Below, in pieces: positions 9,316 through 18,037 of a stretch of DNA of 64,000 nucleotides. The DNA is taken from assembly GCF_014191985.1 (NCBI RefSeq), contig NZ_JACHXI010000003.1, positions 186,001-250,000 of the forward strand, read 5' to 3'. Source of the DNA: Azomonas macrocytogenes (GTDB lineage: Bacteria > Pseudomonadota > Gammaproteobacteria > Pseudomonadales > Pseudomonadaceae). Numbering within the stretch: the first letter of the stretch is position 1; the number at the start of each line of letters is the position of its first letter. The position numbers and the translations under genes are program-made. The notes under the pieces are model-generated. The model had not been told where the DNA came from and searched no databases. It saw nothing but the letters and a program-made list of their open reading frames with translations.

Positions 9316-10881
9316 TCAGGATTGATGCGGTTCTACGTCTTGCGAGCCGAATGCCACCCGGTTCCGGCCTGTGCGCTTGGCTTCATAGAGCGCCTTGTCT
9401 GCCTCCAGGATCAGGTCATTCGGTGCTGTGCACTGGGGGCCGGGCGTGCCGGTCGCAACTCCCAGGCTGACGGTCAGCCAGCCGAGGCTGCTTCCAGCGT
9501 GCTCGATCCGCTCTTCGAAAATGGCGACTCGAATCTTTTCTGCAACGATCTTGGCGCCCGTTTTACCGGTACGCGGAAGGATGATCGCCAGCTCTTCGCC
9601 GCCATAGCGGGCCGGAATATCCGAGTGGCTGCGCAACTGTCGGCAGATGCAGTTGCCGACCTGGCGCAGGCAGCGGTCTCCGGCCTGGTGGCCGTAGGTG
9701 TCGTTGTAGCTCTTGAAGTTGTCGATATCCAGCAGGATAAAGGACAGCGGTTCGTTGTTAAATTCGGCCCGCAGAAAATGCTGGCTCAGCGCGATCTCCA
9801 ATTGTCGCCGGTTGGCCAGGCCGGTGAGCGCATCCTGCGAAGCCTGGATTTCCAGGCCCCGGTTAGCCTCGGCGAGTGTGGCGTAAGCCTGCTGTAATTG
9901 CAGTTCCTCCTGCTGTCGAAAGCGGATGCTGCCAATGATCTTCAGGCCAAAGCTGATAATAACGGCCAGGGCTACGAGTACGGCTGCCGAGGTGGCATAA
10001 AGGCTCTTGCGCCAGGATTCGAAGGCATAGCTTTCATCGAGCCCTACCGCCATATAGATGGGCAGGATCTTGCTGGCTGTGTAGCCAGAGATCCGGCGCA
10101 CGCCGTCAAAGGGCGAATCGAGTATCAGGACGCCTTGCTCCGAGCCTTGCTGGATCGCCTGGACGAGCAGACCGCTGGCCGTGCCTTTGGGTAAGTCTTC
10201 TTCGCGAAAAGGATAGCGGACCAGGATCGAGCCATCGGTGCGGGCAAGGTGAATGATGCCTTGCGGGCCGAGATTCAGGCTCTTGTAGAAATCCAGGAAG
10301 GTTTGGGCCCTGAGTGTCGCCAGGGCGACGCCGGCGAACTTGCCATCCAAGTCGTTGATCCGGTGGCTAACAGTGATGATCCAGTCGTTGGTGGTTCGGC
10401 TGCGGATTGGCGTTCCGATATGGGTCCCCAGCCCGGAATCGAGCAGGTGGTGGCGGAAATAATCGCGGTCGGCATTGTTGACGCCGGACTTGAGCGGCAA
10501 TGTGCTGAGCAGCCACTTGCCCTTGGCATCGTAGAGAAAGATACCCTGAAGTTCCGGATAGAAGCCTGCCTGAACCCGGGCCAGGTGGCTCAGGCGTTCC
10601 AGGGCCGCCGGGTTGCTACCGTCGTTCTGCAGCCGCTCGATCAACCCCAGCAGGATAGTGCTCGAATGCAGGATAGAGGCTTCCGTATTGTGCAGCAGCG
10701 CGGCGGAGAGGTTGGCCACGTCTTTTTGGTATTGATGAGCCTGATCCGTGTATTCCTCTCGTACTTGCCAGATGCTCAGTGCAAGGATGGTCACGCAGAC
10801 GACGGTGAGTAGGATACTTGCCTGTTTCGTCGTCTGGTCCGAATCGAGCGGAATCTGGGGGAGTGTCTTGCTGTAACTCAT
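9316..10881 (-). CDS. membrane diguanylate cyclase with periplasmic dCache-type sensor (paralogue 2)
   Basis: A 521-residue paralogue of the cyclase at 5963-7534, with the same order: N-terminal helix (about residues 22-40), periplasmic sensor containing NADRDYFRHHLLDSG and NDWIITVSHRIND, a second helix near residue 300 and a GGDEF domain. The active site is GGEEL near residue 425. The position that should carry the RxxD inhibitory site reads SHSD, with the only Arg one residue too early, so product inhibition may be lost or weakened. The region from the membrane helix to the C-terminus is very similar to paralogue 1 while the sensor differs more, as expected for a duplicated cyclase with a changed input. 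Confidence 0.88.
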   Translation of the reverse strand: MSYSKTLPQIPLDSDQTTKQASILLTVVCVTILALSIWQVREEYTDQAHQYQKDVANLSAALLHNTEASILHSSTILLGLIERLQNDGSNPAALERLSHLARVQAGFYPELQGIFLYDAKGKWLLSTLPLKSGVNNADRDYFRHHLLDSGLGTHIGTPIRSRTTNDWIITVSHRINDLDGKFAGVALATLRAQTFLDFYKSLNLGPQGIIHLARTDGSILVRYPFREEDLPKGTASGLLVQAIQQGSEQGVLILDSPFDGVRRISGYTASKILPIYMAVGLDESYAFESWRKSLYATSAAVLVALAVIISFGLKIIGSIRFRQQEELQLQQAYATLAEANRGLEIQASQDALTGLANRRQLEIALSQHFLRAEFNNEPLSFILLDIDNFKSYNDTYGHQAGDRCLRQVGNCICRQLRSHSDIPARYGGEELAIILPRTGKTGAKIVAEKIRVAIFEERIEHAGSSLGWLTVSLGVATGTPGPQCTAPNDLILEADKALYEAKRTGRNRVAFGSQDVEPHQS

Positions 10882-11041
10882 TGACGATTGATCTTCACGA
10901 AGGTGGTAGAGGCGTTATTCAGCACCTTGGTACCAGAGCAGGCTGGGCTTTTTCGCTAACGATGGCAATTGGTCTTTGGTGCGGTCTGGATTGCCCTGGC
11001 AGGGGCAGGCGTTCAGGAGTACCAGGACCGGGATGCCAGTG

Positions 11042-11956
11042 TCATGCCTGCTTGGGAGTGGCCAAGGTGGCCTCCTGATCAGTCGTTGCCAGCAGGACTT
11101 GGCGCATGGCCTGGGCGGCGATCGACAGTTCGTGGTCGGTACGGGTGAGCAGACCGATGCGCCGCTCGATCACGGGATCGTTGAGCGCCACACAGCGGGC
11201 TCCGACTTCATGCATCTGCCCAATGCACAGTGAAGGTACGGCGCTCACGCCCAGCCCGCAGGCAACCATGCGGCCTATGGTAGCCAGTTGATGGCTTTCG
11301 AAGGCGACCGGGAGCCTTTCTCCGCGAACGGCAAGATGCTGTTCCAGCAGCAGGCGCACGGCGGAAGGACGTTGCAGGGTGATGAAGTCTTCTTGTAGCA
11401 GCTGTCCCCAGCTTACCTTTTCCTGTTCGGCCAATGGCGAGTCGGCGGGCAATACGGCGACAAAACGGTCTAGGTACAGCGAGTCGAACGCCAGGTTGTC
11501 GGAGGCTTCCGGCTCGAAGCCGATCCCCAGTTCGACCCGGCGATTGCGCACCATCTCGATGACCTGTTCGTTGATTACATCGTGCACCGTGACGTTTACC
11601 TTGGGGTAGTGCTGGCGGAAAACTTTCAATGCGATGGGCAGTAGGTTAGCCGCGAAGGAGGGCATCGCGGCGACGCCGACCTGGCCCAGTTGCAGGGTGA
11701 AACGCTGGCGCAGCACTTGTTCGGCATTATCCCAATCCACCAGCAGACGGCGGGCGAGCGGCACCAGGGTTTCGCCTTCTGGGGTCAGGGTCACGCTACG
11801 CGTGGTGCGGCTGAGCAGGCGCCCACCGAGCGACTCCTCCAGCCCCTTGATCGTCAGGCTCAGGGCCGGTTGCGACAGATGCAGGCGCTCGCCGGCCTGG
11901 GCAAAGCTCAGGGTTTGCGCCACGGCGAGAAAGGCTCGCAGTTGTTTTATGGTCAT
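11042..11956 (-). CDS. LysR-family regulator divergent from the CoA-transferase cluster (DhcR-like)
   Basis: A 304-residue LysR-type transcription factor. The N-terminal winged helix-turn-helix is clear ([20 protein letters not shown], then [18 protein letters not shown]), followed by the usual periplasmic-binding-like effector domain from about residue 90. It is divergently transcribed from the CoA-transferase/thiolase cluster across 137 bases containing two inverted repeats. In P. aeruginosa a LysR regulator (DhcR, recalled as PA1998) occupies the same place next to dhcAB and activates it; by position this is the likely counterpart. The inducer (a dehydrocarnitine or 3-hydroxybutyrate derivative) is inferred. 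Confidence 0.85.
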   Translation of the reverse strand: MTIKQLRAFLAVAQTLSFAQAGERLHLSQPALSLTIKGLEESLGGRLLSRTTRSVTLTPEGETLVPLARRLLVDWDNAEQVLRQRFTLQLGQVGVAAMPSFAANLLPIALKVFRQHYPKVNVTVHDVINEQVIEMVRNRRVELGIGFEPEASDNLAFDSLYLDRFVAVLPADSPLAEQEKVSWGQLLQEDFITLQRPSAVRLLLEQHLAVRGERLPVAFESHQLATIGRMVACGLGVSAVPSLCIGQMHEVGARCVALNDPVIERRIGLLTRTDHELSIAAQAMRQVLLATTDQEATLATPKQA

Positions 11957-11964
11957 TTATAAGA

Positions 11965-11982
11965 AATCCAAATCATTGGATT
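11965..11982. promoter_or_regulatory. inverted repeat, candidate LysR operator
   Basis: AATCCAA and TTGGATT form a perfect 7-bp inverted repeat around a 4-base spacer, nine bases before the LysR start codon on the divergent side. The position fits an autoregulatory operator. LysR boxes are often imperfect T-N11-A palindromes, so assignment is by location and symmetry only. Confidence 0.4.
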
Positions 11983-11991
11983 GAAAAATCA

Positions 11992-12008
11992 AACTTAACA
12001 AATAAGTT
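11992..12008. promoter_or_regulatory. second inverted repeat in the LysR/dhc divergent region
   Basis: AACTTA and TAAGTT flank five bases (ACAAA), giving a near-symmetrical 17-base A+T-rich palindrome 86 bases before the dhcA start codon. It may be the activation site for the CoA-transferase operon or overlap its promoter. The two repeats in this gap are centred about 26 bp apart, roughly two and a half helical turns. Confidence 0.35.
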
Positions 12009-12041
12009 CGGGCGAGCAACACTTCATTTCAGGCCGTCCCT

Positions 12042-12060
12042 CCGACAGCTTGCCTGTCGG
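12042..12060 (+). promoter_or_regulatory. hairpin in the probable leader of the CoA-transferase operon
   Basis: CCGACAG and CTGTCGG pair perfectly around five bases, ending 33 bases before the dhcA ATG. It lacks a T-run, so it is not an intrinsic terminator. It could be an operator or an mRNA structure affecting translation or stability. Confidence 0.35.
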
Positions 12061-12093
12061 TCGAACATCACCAGCATAAAAGAGGCAAGCAGC

Positions 12094-12792
12094 ATGTCTG
12101 GACTCGACAAGCGAGTAAGCACCTACGAACAAGCCCTGGAAGGTCTCGGCGACGGCATGACAGTCCTCTCCGGTGGTTTCGGCCTGTGCGGCATTCCGGA
12201 AAATCTGATCGCCGAAATCCGCCGGCGGCAGGTCAGGGACCTCACCGTGGTTTCGAACAACTGTGGCATCGACGGCTTCGGCCTGGGGGTGCTGCTCGAA
12301 GATCGGCAGATCCGCAAGATGATCGCCTCCTATGTCGGCGAGAACGCGCTGTTCGAACGCCAATTGCTCAATGGCGAACTGGAGGTCGAACTGACCCCGC
12401 AAGGCACCCTGGCCGAAAGGCTGCGGGCTGGCGGCGCAGGTATCCCGGCTTTCTATACGGCGACCGGTTATGGCACGCCGGTCGCCGAAGGCAAGGAAGT
12501 GCGCGATTTCAACGGCAAGCACTACATCCTGGAGCGGGCGCTCATCGGCGACTTCGCTATCGTCAAAGGCTGGAAGGCGGACTATTTCGGCAATGTCATC
12601 TACCGGCATACCGCGCAGAACTTCAATCCGCTCGTCGCCATGGCCGGCAGGATCACCGTGGTCGAGGTGGAAGAGATTGTCGCGCCGGGCGAATTGGAGC
12701 CCAGCCAGATCCATACGCCCGGTATTTATGTGAACCGCCTCATTCTCGGGCATTTCGAGAAACGTATCGAAAAACGCACCTTGCGCGCCTGA
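12094..12792 (+). CDS. dhcA: 3-oxoacid (dehydrocarnitine/acetoacetate) CoA-transferase, subunit A
   Basis: The alpha subunit of a family I CoA-transferase, 232 residues, with the CoA-binding signature [14 protein letters not shown] (residues 26-40) and [13 protein letters not shown]. With subunit B it moves CoA between a short acyl-CoA and a 3-oxoacid such as acetoacetate or 3-dehydrocarnitine. The neighbourhood (LysR, A, B, thiolase, 3-hydroxybutyrate dehydrogenase, GntP and AtoE permeases) matches the P. aeruginosa dhcAB-atoB-bdhA locus as I recall it, hence the symbol; atoD/scoA would be an equally defensible name. ATG at 12094 follows AAGAGG. Confidence 0.9.
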   Translation: MSGLDKRVSTYEQALEGLGDGMTVLSGGFGLCGIPENLIAEIRRRQVRDLTVVSNNCGIDGFGLGVLLEDRQIRKMIASYVGENALFERQLLNGELEVELTPQGTLAERLRAGGAGIPAFYTATGYGTPVAEGKEVRDFNGKHYILERALIGDFAIVKGWKADYFGNVIYRHTAQNFNPLVAMAGRITVVEVEEIVAPGELEPSQIHTPGIYVNRLILGHFEKRIEKRTLRA

Positions 12793-12832
12793 TCCCGGAC
12801 GCTGACCAGACAGACAATAGAGGCTTCGTGCA

Positions 12833-13489
12833 ATGACCCTTTCCCGTGAACAAATGGCTCAGCGCGTGGCGCGCGAGCTGCAGGACGGTTACTACGTCAA
12901 TCTGGGCATCGGTATTCCTACCCTGGTGGCCAACTATGTGCCCGAGGGCATCGATGTGATGCTGCAGTCGGAAAACGGCCTGCTCGGCATGGGTGAGTTT
13001 CCCGCCGAGGCGGAACTGGACGCCGACATGATCAACGCTGGCAAGCAGACCGTGACCGCCCGCCCCGGCGCATCGATCTTCGACTCAGCCGAATCTTTCG
13101 CCATGATCCGCGGCGGCCATGTCGACCTGACGGTGCTCGGCGCCTTCGAGGTCGATGTGGAGGGCAACATCGCGTCCTGGATGATCCCCGGCAAGCTGAT
13201 CAAGGGGATGGGCGGGGCGATGGATCTGGTCGCCGGTGCCGAGAACATCATCGTCATCATGACCCACGCTGCCAAGGACGGGGCTTCCAAACTCTTGCCG
13301 CGTTGCTCGCTGCCGCTGACCGGCGCCGGTTGCATCCGGCGGGTACTGACCGACCTGGCCTATCTGGAAATCGAGAACGGCGCTTTCGTGCTCAAGGAGC
13401 GCGCGCCAGGAGTGAGTGTGGAGGAGATCGTCGCCAAGACCGCCGGCAAGTTGATCGTGCCCGAGCATGTGCCGGAAATGACCTTCTAA
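12833..13489 (+). CDS. dhcB: 3-oxoacid (dehydrocarnitine/acetoacetate) CoA-transferase, subunit B
   Basis: The beta subunit, 218 residues, carries the catalytic glutamate in the family motif [10 protein letters not shown] (about residues 43-52), which forms the glutamyl-CoA intermediate. Other landmarks are [13 protein letters not shown] and [15 protein letters not shown]. It lies 40 bases after subunit A and 29 bases before the thiolase gene, consistent with one transcript. Substrate preference between acetoacetate and dehydrocarnitine cannot be read from sequence alone. Confidence 0.92.
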   Translation: MTLSREQMAQRVARELQDGYYVNLGIGIPTLVANYVPEGIDVMLQSENGLLGMGEFPAEAELDADMINAGKQTVTARPGASIFDSAESFAMIRGGHVDLTVLGAFEVDVEGNIASWMIPGKLIKGMGGAMDLVAGAENIIVIMTHAAKDGASKLLPRCSLPLTGAGCIRRVLTDLAYLEIENGAFVLKERAPGVSVEEIVAKTAGKLIVPEHVPEMTF

Positions 13490-13518
13490 CCGTTTACCCG
13501 CTGATTGGGAGAATCTTC

Positions 13519-14700
13519 ATGCAAGACGTTGTCATTGTCGCTGCCACACGCACTGCCATCGGCAGTTTCCAGGGTGCCTTGGCCCAGATTCCGGCAAGCG
13601 AGCTGGGTGCCACCGTCATCCGGGCGCTGCTCGAACGTACAGGGCTGGCTCCGGCCGAAGTGGATGAAGTCATCCTGGGCCAGGTCCTGACCGCCGGTGC
13701 GGGGCAGAATCCGGCCCGGCAGGCCGCGATAAAGGCCGGCTTGCCGGAAACCGTACCGGCCATGACCATCAACAAGGTCTGCGGCTCGGGACTTAAAGCC
13801 CTGCATCTGGCGACCCAGGCGATCCGTTGCGGCGATGCCGACGCCATCATCGCCGGTGGGCAGGAAAGCATGAGCCTGGCGCCCTATGTTTTGCCAGGGG
13901 CGCGGACCGGCCTGCGCCTGGGCCATGCCAGTCTGGTCGATACGCTGATCAGCGATGGGCTGTGGGATGCCTTCAACGATTATCACATGGGCATCACGGC
14001 GGAAAACCTGGCGGAGAAATACGCCATCGCCCGCGATACCCAGGACGCTTTCGCCGCGGCTTCCCAACAGAAGGCGCTGGCCGCCATCGAAGCTGGACGT
14101 TTCCGGGATGAGATCACACCGGTGAACGTTGTGCAGCGCAAGGGTGGAGCGCTGTTTTTCGATACCGATGAGCAGCCGCGTACCGGCACCACGATTGACG
14201 CCCTGGCCAAGTTGCGACCGGCATTCAAGAAGGACGGCTCGGTCACGGCCGGCAACGCCTCGACCCTCAACGACGGAGCCGCTGCCGTGCTGCTGGTGAG
14301 TGCTGCCAAGGCACAACAACTGAACTTGCCGGTGCTGGCCACGATCAAGGCCTATGCCAGCGCCGCCGTCGATCCGGCGATCATGGGGATTGGTCCGGTG
14401 GCAGCCACGCGTCGCTGTCTGGAGAAAGCCGACTGGACGCTCGACCAGCTCGATTTGATCGAAGCCAACGAAGCCTTCGCTGCCCAGGCGCTGTCGGTGG
14501 GTAAGGAACTGGGCTGGAATCCGGAGATCGTCAACGTCAATGGCGGCGCGATTGCCCTGGGTCACCCCATTGGTGCTTCCGGTTGCCGCGTGCTGGTCAC
14601 GCTGCTGCACGAAATGATCCGCCGTGGGTCGCATAAGGGGCTGGCTACCTTGTGCATCGGTGGCGGGCAGGGTGTGGCCTTGGCGCTGGAGCGCGGCTGA
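13519..14700 (+). CDS. atoB: acetyl-CoA acetyltransferase (thiolase)
   Basis: A 393-residue degradative/biosynthetic thiolase that splits acetoacetyl-CoA into two acetyl-CoA, completing breakdown of the product of the CoA-transferase. It has the nucleophilic Cys in [11 protein letters not shown], the NEAFAAQ segment, the active His in [14 protein letters not shown] and the second catalytic Cys in [10 protein letters not shown] start at ATG 13519, seven bases after GGGAGA; the frame is open further upstream but overlaps dhcB. It sits third in the cluster. Confidence 0.95.
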   Translation: MQDVVIVAATRTAIGSFQGALAQIPASELGATVIRALLERTGLAPAEVDEVILGQVLTAGAGQNPARQAAIKAGLPETVPAMTINKVCGSGLKALHLATQAIRCGDADAIIAGGQESMSLAPYVLPGARTGLRLGHASLVDTLISDGLWDAFNDYHMGITAENLAEKYAIARDTQDAFAAASQQKALAAIEAGRFRDEITPVNVVQRKGGALFFDTDEQPRTGTTIDALAKLRPAFKKDGSVTAGNASTLNDGAAAVLLVSAAKAQQLNLPVLATIKAYASAAVDPAIMGIGPVAATRRCLEKADWTLDQLDLIEANEAFAAQALSVGKELGWNPEIVNVNGGAIALGHPIGASGCRVLVTLLHEMIRRGSHKGLATLCIGGGQGVALALERG

Positions 14701-14746
14701 TGAACCGCCTGTAAGCGCTAATTCAAATAAAAACAGGAGCTTATAT

Positions 14747-15670
14747 ATGACATCAGCTTCTCTGGTTATCCTTGGTGCCGGTCTCATGGGCGTCGGTATC
14801 GCCACCCATTTCGCCCGGCATGGGCATAGTGTGCTGCTGTACGACCCGTCGCCGGAGCGACTCGCTGAAGTTGCGGACGAAGCGCAGGCCATCCTGGCAG
14901 AGCTGGCCGATGCCGATCAGTTCGACCACGTGCAGACGAACGAAGTCCTTGCACGACTCAGGACTACGCAGCAATTGACGGATGTCGCCCGTGCCCGATT
15001 GCTGATCGAGGCGATTCCCGAGCGGCTCGAACTTAAGCGGGCACTCTATGCCGAGTTGGAGCGAAGCATTGCTGCCGATGCCATCATCGCCAGTAATACC
15101 AGCGGTCTGCTACCGGATGCGCTGGCCGAGGGAATGCAGCACCCCGAGCGATTGCTGATCACGCATTTCTGGAACCCGCCACACCTGATTCCGCTAGTGG
15201 AAATCGTCCCGGGCAGCCGCACGCGTGCCGAGCATCTGGAGCAGGTCCGGGCGCTGCTGGCAGGGCTGGAACTGGAAGCCGTGGTGCTGGACAAGGCCTG
15301 CCCCGGGTTCATTGGCAATCGCCTGCAGTTTGCCGTGTTGCGCGAGGCGCTGCATCTCGTGCAGAGCGGCGTTGCCAGTGCGGCGACCGTCGACCGAGTG
15401 ATGCGTGCCTCGCTCGGGCGACGCTATGCCATGGTCGGCCCGCTGGAGGCTGCCGATATGGGGGGGCTGGATACCTTCCTGGATATTTCCCGGCATCTCA
15501 TGTCGAGCCTGGCCAAGGACGAGGCGGTACTGGCCTTGATCGAAGAAAAGGTCACGCAGGGGCAGACCGGTCTGCGTAGCGGCGAGGGGTTCTATCGCTG
15601 GGACACGGCCCGTTGCGAGCGAATTCTCAAGCGCCGCGCCCATCAACTGCGTCATGCACTGAAACCCTGA
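14747..15670 (+). CDS. 3-hydroxyacyl-CoA dehydrogenase family protein
   Basis: A 307-residue single-module NAD-dependent 3-hydroxyacyl dehydrogenase. The NAD-binding GAGLMGVGIA lies at residues 11-20; IPERLELK, SNTSGLLP and HFWNPPHLIPLVEIVPG are family motifs, and a C-terminal helical domain follows GFIGNRL. The same superfamily includes L-carnitine dehydrogenase (CdhA) and 3-hydroxybutyryl-CoA dehydrogenase, so in this cluster it may oxidise a 3-hydroxyacid or its CoA ester feeding the CoA-transferase and thiolase. ATG at 14747 follows CAGGAGC. As I recall, the P. aeruginosa dhc cluster has no such gene at this point, making it an insertion relative to that layout. Confidence 0.82.
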   Translation: MTSASLVILGAGLMGVGIATHFARHGHSVLLYDPSPERLAEVADEAQAILAELADADQFDHVQTNEVLARLRTTQQLTDVARARLLIEAIPERLELKRALYAELERSIAADAIIASNTSGLLPDALAEGMQHPERLLITHFWNPPHLIPLVEIVPGSRTRAEHLEQVRALLAGLELEAVVLDKACPGFIGNRLQFAVLREALHLVQSGVASAATVDRVMRASLGRRYAMVGPLEAADMGGLDTFLDISRHLMSSLAKDEAVLALIEEKVTQGQTGLRSGEGFYRWDTARCERILKRRAHQLRHALKP

Positions 15671-15834
15671 CAAACAGAGCGCTCGCAGGGTAGATGGACG
15701 AAGCCAGCCACCCTGTTGAACGTATCGATAGACCGCAACGGGGTGGCAATTGATGACACGCCCTAATGCCAACGCAACACCGCTGCTCGAAAACAACAAA
15801 ATGTCGGTCGACCCGCCGGCGATAAGGAGTAGTC

Positions 15835-17226
15835 ATGAGTGTTCTGATCGCCCTGGCGGCGCTGGGTTTGCTGATGTTCGCCGCCTATCGCGGCTACAGC
15901 GTCATTCTCTTCGCCCCCATCGCTGCCTTGGGCGCTGTACTGCTTACCGATCCCAGCGCCGTGGCGCCGGCTTTTACCGGCGTGTTCATGGACAAGATGG
16001 TCGGCTTCATCAAGCTCTATTTTCCCGTTTTTCTGCTCGGTGCGGTGTTCGGCAAGCTGATCGAATTGTCTGGGTTCTCGCGTTCCATTGTCGTCGCGGC
16101 GATCGACGTGCTGGGCCGGCGGCGGGCGATTCCGGTGATCGTCGCGGTTTGCGCCCTGCTGACTTACGGCGGAGTTTCCCTGTTCGTGGTGGTGTTCGCG
16201 GTGTATCCCTTCGCGGCCGAGATGTTTCGCCAGAGTGGCATCCCCAAGCGCCTGATTCCGGCCACGGTGGCGCTGGGGGCATTTTCCTTCACCATGGATG
16301 CCTTGCCCGGCACGCCGCAGATTCAGAACATCATTCCCACCAGCTTCTTCGGCACCACCGCCTGGGCCGCGCCCTGGCTGGGGTTGAGCGGCTCGGTGTT
16401 CGTCGTTTGCGTCGGCCTGCTGTATCTGGAGCGGCAGCGGCGCAAGGCTTTGGAGAAGCGTGAAGGCTACGGCAGCGAACTGCGCAACGAGCCGGAAACG
16501 CCGGCAGATATTCCGCTACCGCACCCTTTGATCGCACTGCTGCCGCTGGTACTGGTGGGCCTGCTCAATCTGGCGTTCACTCACTGGATTCCCCTGTGGT
16601 ATGGCAAGACCCACAGCCTCATGTTGCCAGGACTGGCGCAGCCGGTGCAGACCGAAATCGGCAAGATCACCGCCATCTGGGCGGTAGAAGCGGCCCTCTT
16701 GACCGGTATTCTGGTCGTCGGCCTGTTTGGTTTCCGGGTCATTCGCGGGCGGCTCGCCGAAGGCAGCCGAACCGCGGTAGGCGGAGCCATGCTGGCCTCG
16801 ATGAATACCGCATCCGAGTATGGCTTCGGGGCGGTGATCGCTGCCTTGCCGGGTTTTCTCTTGTTCTCCCAGGCCCTGCAGGCAATCCCCAACCCACTAC
16901 TCAACGAAGCCATCAGCGTCACCCTGCTGGCCGGGATCACCGGTTCGGCTTCGGGGGGGATGAGCATCGCCCTGGCGGCCATGGCCGATACCTTCATCGC
17001 TGCCGCGAACCAGGCGCAGATTCCTCTGGAAGTGCTGCACCGCGTCGCCGCCATGGCCAGCGGCGGGATGGACACGCTGCCACACAACGGTGCGGTGATC
17101 ACCCTGCTGGCAGTCACCGGACTGACCCACCGCGAAGCCTACGGCGGCATCTTCGCCATCACTCTGATCAAGACCACGGCGGTGTTGTTCGTCATCGGCG
17201 TGTTCTACCTGACCGGCATCGTCTGA
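15835..17226 (+). CDS. GntP-family permease
   Basis: A 463-residue inner-membrane protein with about 12 hydrophobic segments, for example residues 5-35, 60-85 and 95-125, and the GntP-type motifs DALPGTPQIQN and SGSASGGMSIAL-like (GSASGGMSIALA). GntP transporters import gluconate and other small hydroxy acids by proton symport; next to bdhA and a CoA-transferase the likely cargo is 3-hydroxybutyrate or a related hydroxy acid. Position next to bdhA matches the P. aeruginosa locus (recalled as PA2004). It is separated from the dehydrogenase gene by 164 bases, so a second promoter is possible. Confidence 0.85.
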   Translation: MSVLIALAALGLLMFAAYRGYSVILFAPIAALGAVLLTDPSAVAPAFTGVFMDKMVGFIKLYFPVFLLGAVFGKLIELSGFSRSIVVAAIDVLGRRRAIPVIVAVCALLTYGGVSLFVVVFAVYPFAAEMFRQSGIPKRLIPATVALGAFSFTMDALPGTPQIQNIIPTSFFGTTAWAAPWLGLSGSVFVVCVGLLYLERQRRKALEKREGYGSELRNEPETPADIPLPHPLIALLPLVLVGLLNLAFTHWIPLWYGKTHSLMLPGLAQPVQTEIGKITAIWAVEAALLTGILVVGLFGFRVIRGRLAEGSRTAVGGAMLASMNTASEYGFGAVIAALPGFLLFSQALQAIPNPLLNEAISVTLLAGITGSASGGMSIALAAMADTFIAAANQAQIPLEVLHRVAAMASGGMDTLPHNGAVITLLAVTGLTHREAYGGIFAITLIKTTAVLFVIGVFYLTGIV

Positions 17227-17240
17227 ACGAGGAAAACATC

Positions 17241-18011
17241 ATGAATCTGCAAGGCAAGACGGCACTCGTCACCGGCTCCACCAGCGGCATCGGCCTGGGT
17301 ATTGCTGAACGCCTGGCCGAGGCCGGCGCGCGCCTGATTCTCAACGGCTTCGGTGACGTCGATGCGGCCAAAGACAGCGTTGCCCGCCATGGCCAGACGC
17401 CGGGTTATCACGCCGCCGATCTCAGTGATCCGGCACAAATCGACGAGCTGATGCGTTACGCCGAACAGGATTTCGGTGGCGTCGATATTCTGGTCAACAA
17501 TGCTGGCATCCAGTACGTGTCGCCGGTGGAGGACTTCCCCGCGGCCAAGTGGGATGCGGTGATCGCCATCAACCTGTCCGCGGTGTTCCACACCAGCCGC
17601 CTGGCGCTGCCCGGCATGCGCGAGCGCGGCTGGGGACGGATCGTCAATGTGGCATCGGTACATGGGCTGGTTGCCTCGAAAGAAAAGGCGGCCTACGTCG
17701 CGGCCAAGCATGGGGTGATCGGCCTGACCAAGGTCATCGCCCTGGAAACCGCTTGCACCAGGATCACGTGCAATGCCATCTGTCCCGGCTGGGTGCTGAC
17801 GCCTTTGGTGCAGCAGCAGATCGACAAACGCGCCGCAGTCAGTGGTGATCTCCAGCAGGCGCGCGATGAATTGCTGGCGGAGAAGCAGCCATCGCTGGAG
17901 TTTGTGACGCCTGGGCAACTCGGTGAACTCACCCTGTTTCTGTGCAGCGATGCGGCCGAGCAGGTGCGCGGTGCCGCCTGGAACATGGATGGCGGCTGGC
18001 TGGCGCAATAA
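17241..18011 (+). CDS. bdhA: 3-hydroxybutyrate dehydrogenase
   Basis: A 256-residue short-chain dehydrogenase that oxidises D-3-hydroxybutyrate to acetoacetate with NAD. Motifs: TGSTSGIGLGIA at residues 11-22, LVNNAGIQYVSPVEDFP characteristic of this subgroup, catalytic Ser in NVASVHGLV, and YVAAKHG with the YxxxK pair. The ATG at 17241 lies 14 bases after the permease stop and follows GAGGAAA. It links the permeases to the CoA-transferase and thiolase in one catabolic route. Confidence 0.94.
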   Translation: MNLQGKTALVTGSTSGIGLGIAERLAEAGARLILNGFGDVDAAKDSVARHGQTPGYHAADLSDPAQIDELMRYAEQDFGGVDILVNNAGIQYVSPVEDFPAAKWDAVIAINLSAVFHTSRLALPGMRERGWGRIVNVASVHGLVASKEKAAYVAAKHGVIGLTKVIALETACTRITCNAICPGWVLTPLVQQQIDKRAAVSGDLQQARDELLAEKQPSLEFVTPGQLGELTLFLCSDAAEQVRGAAWNMDGGWLAQ

Positions 18012-18037
18012 TCAGAACAATAACTAGGAAAATACCG

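Noticed and set aside
13486-14892. 468-codon minus-strand frame
   Set aside because: Antisense to atoB; no family features and no ribosome site.
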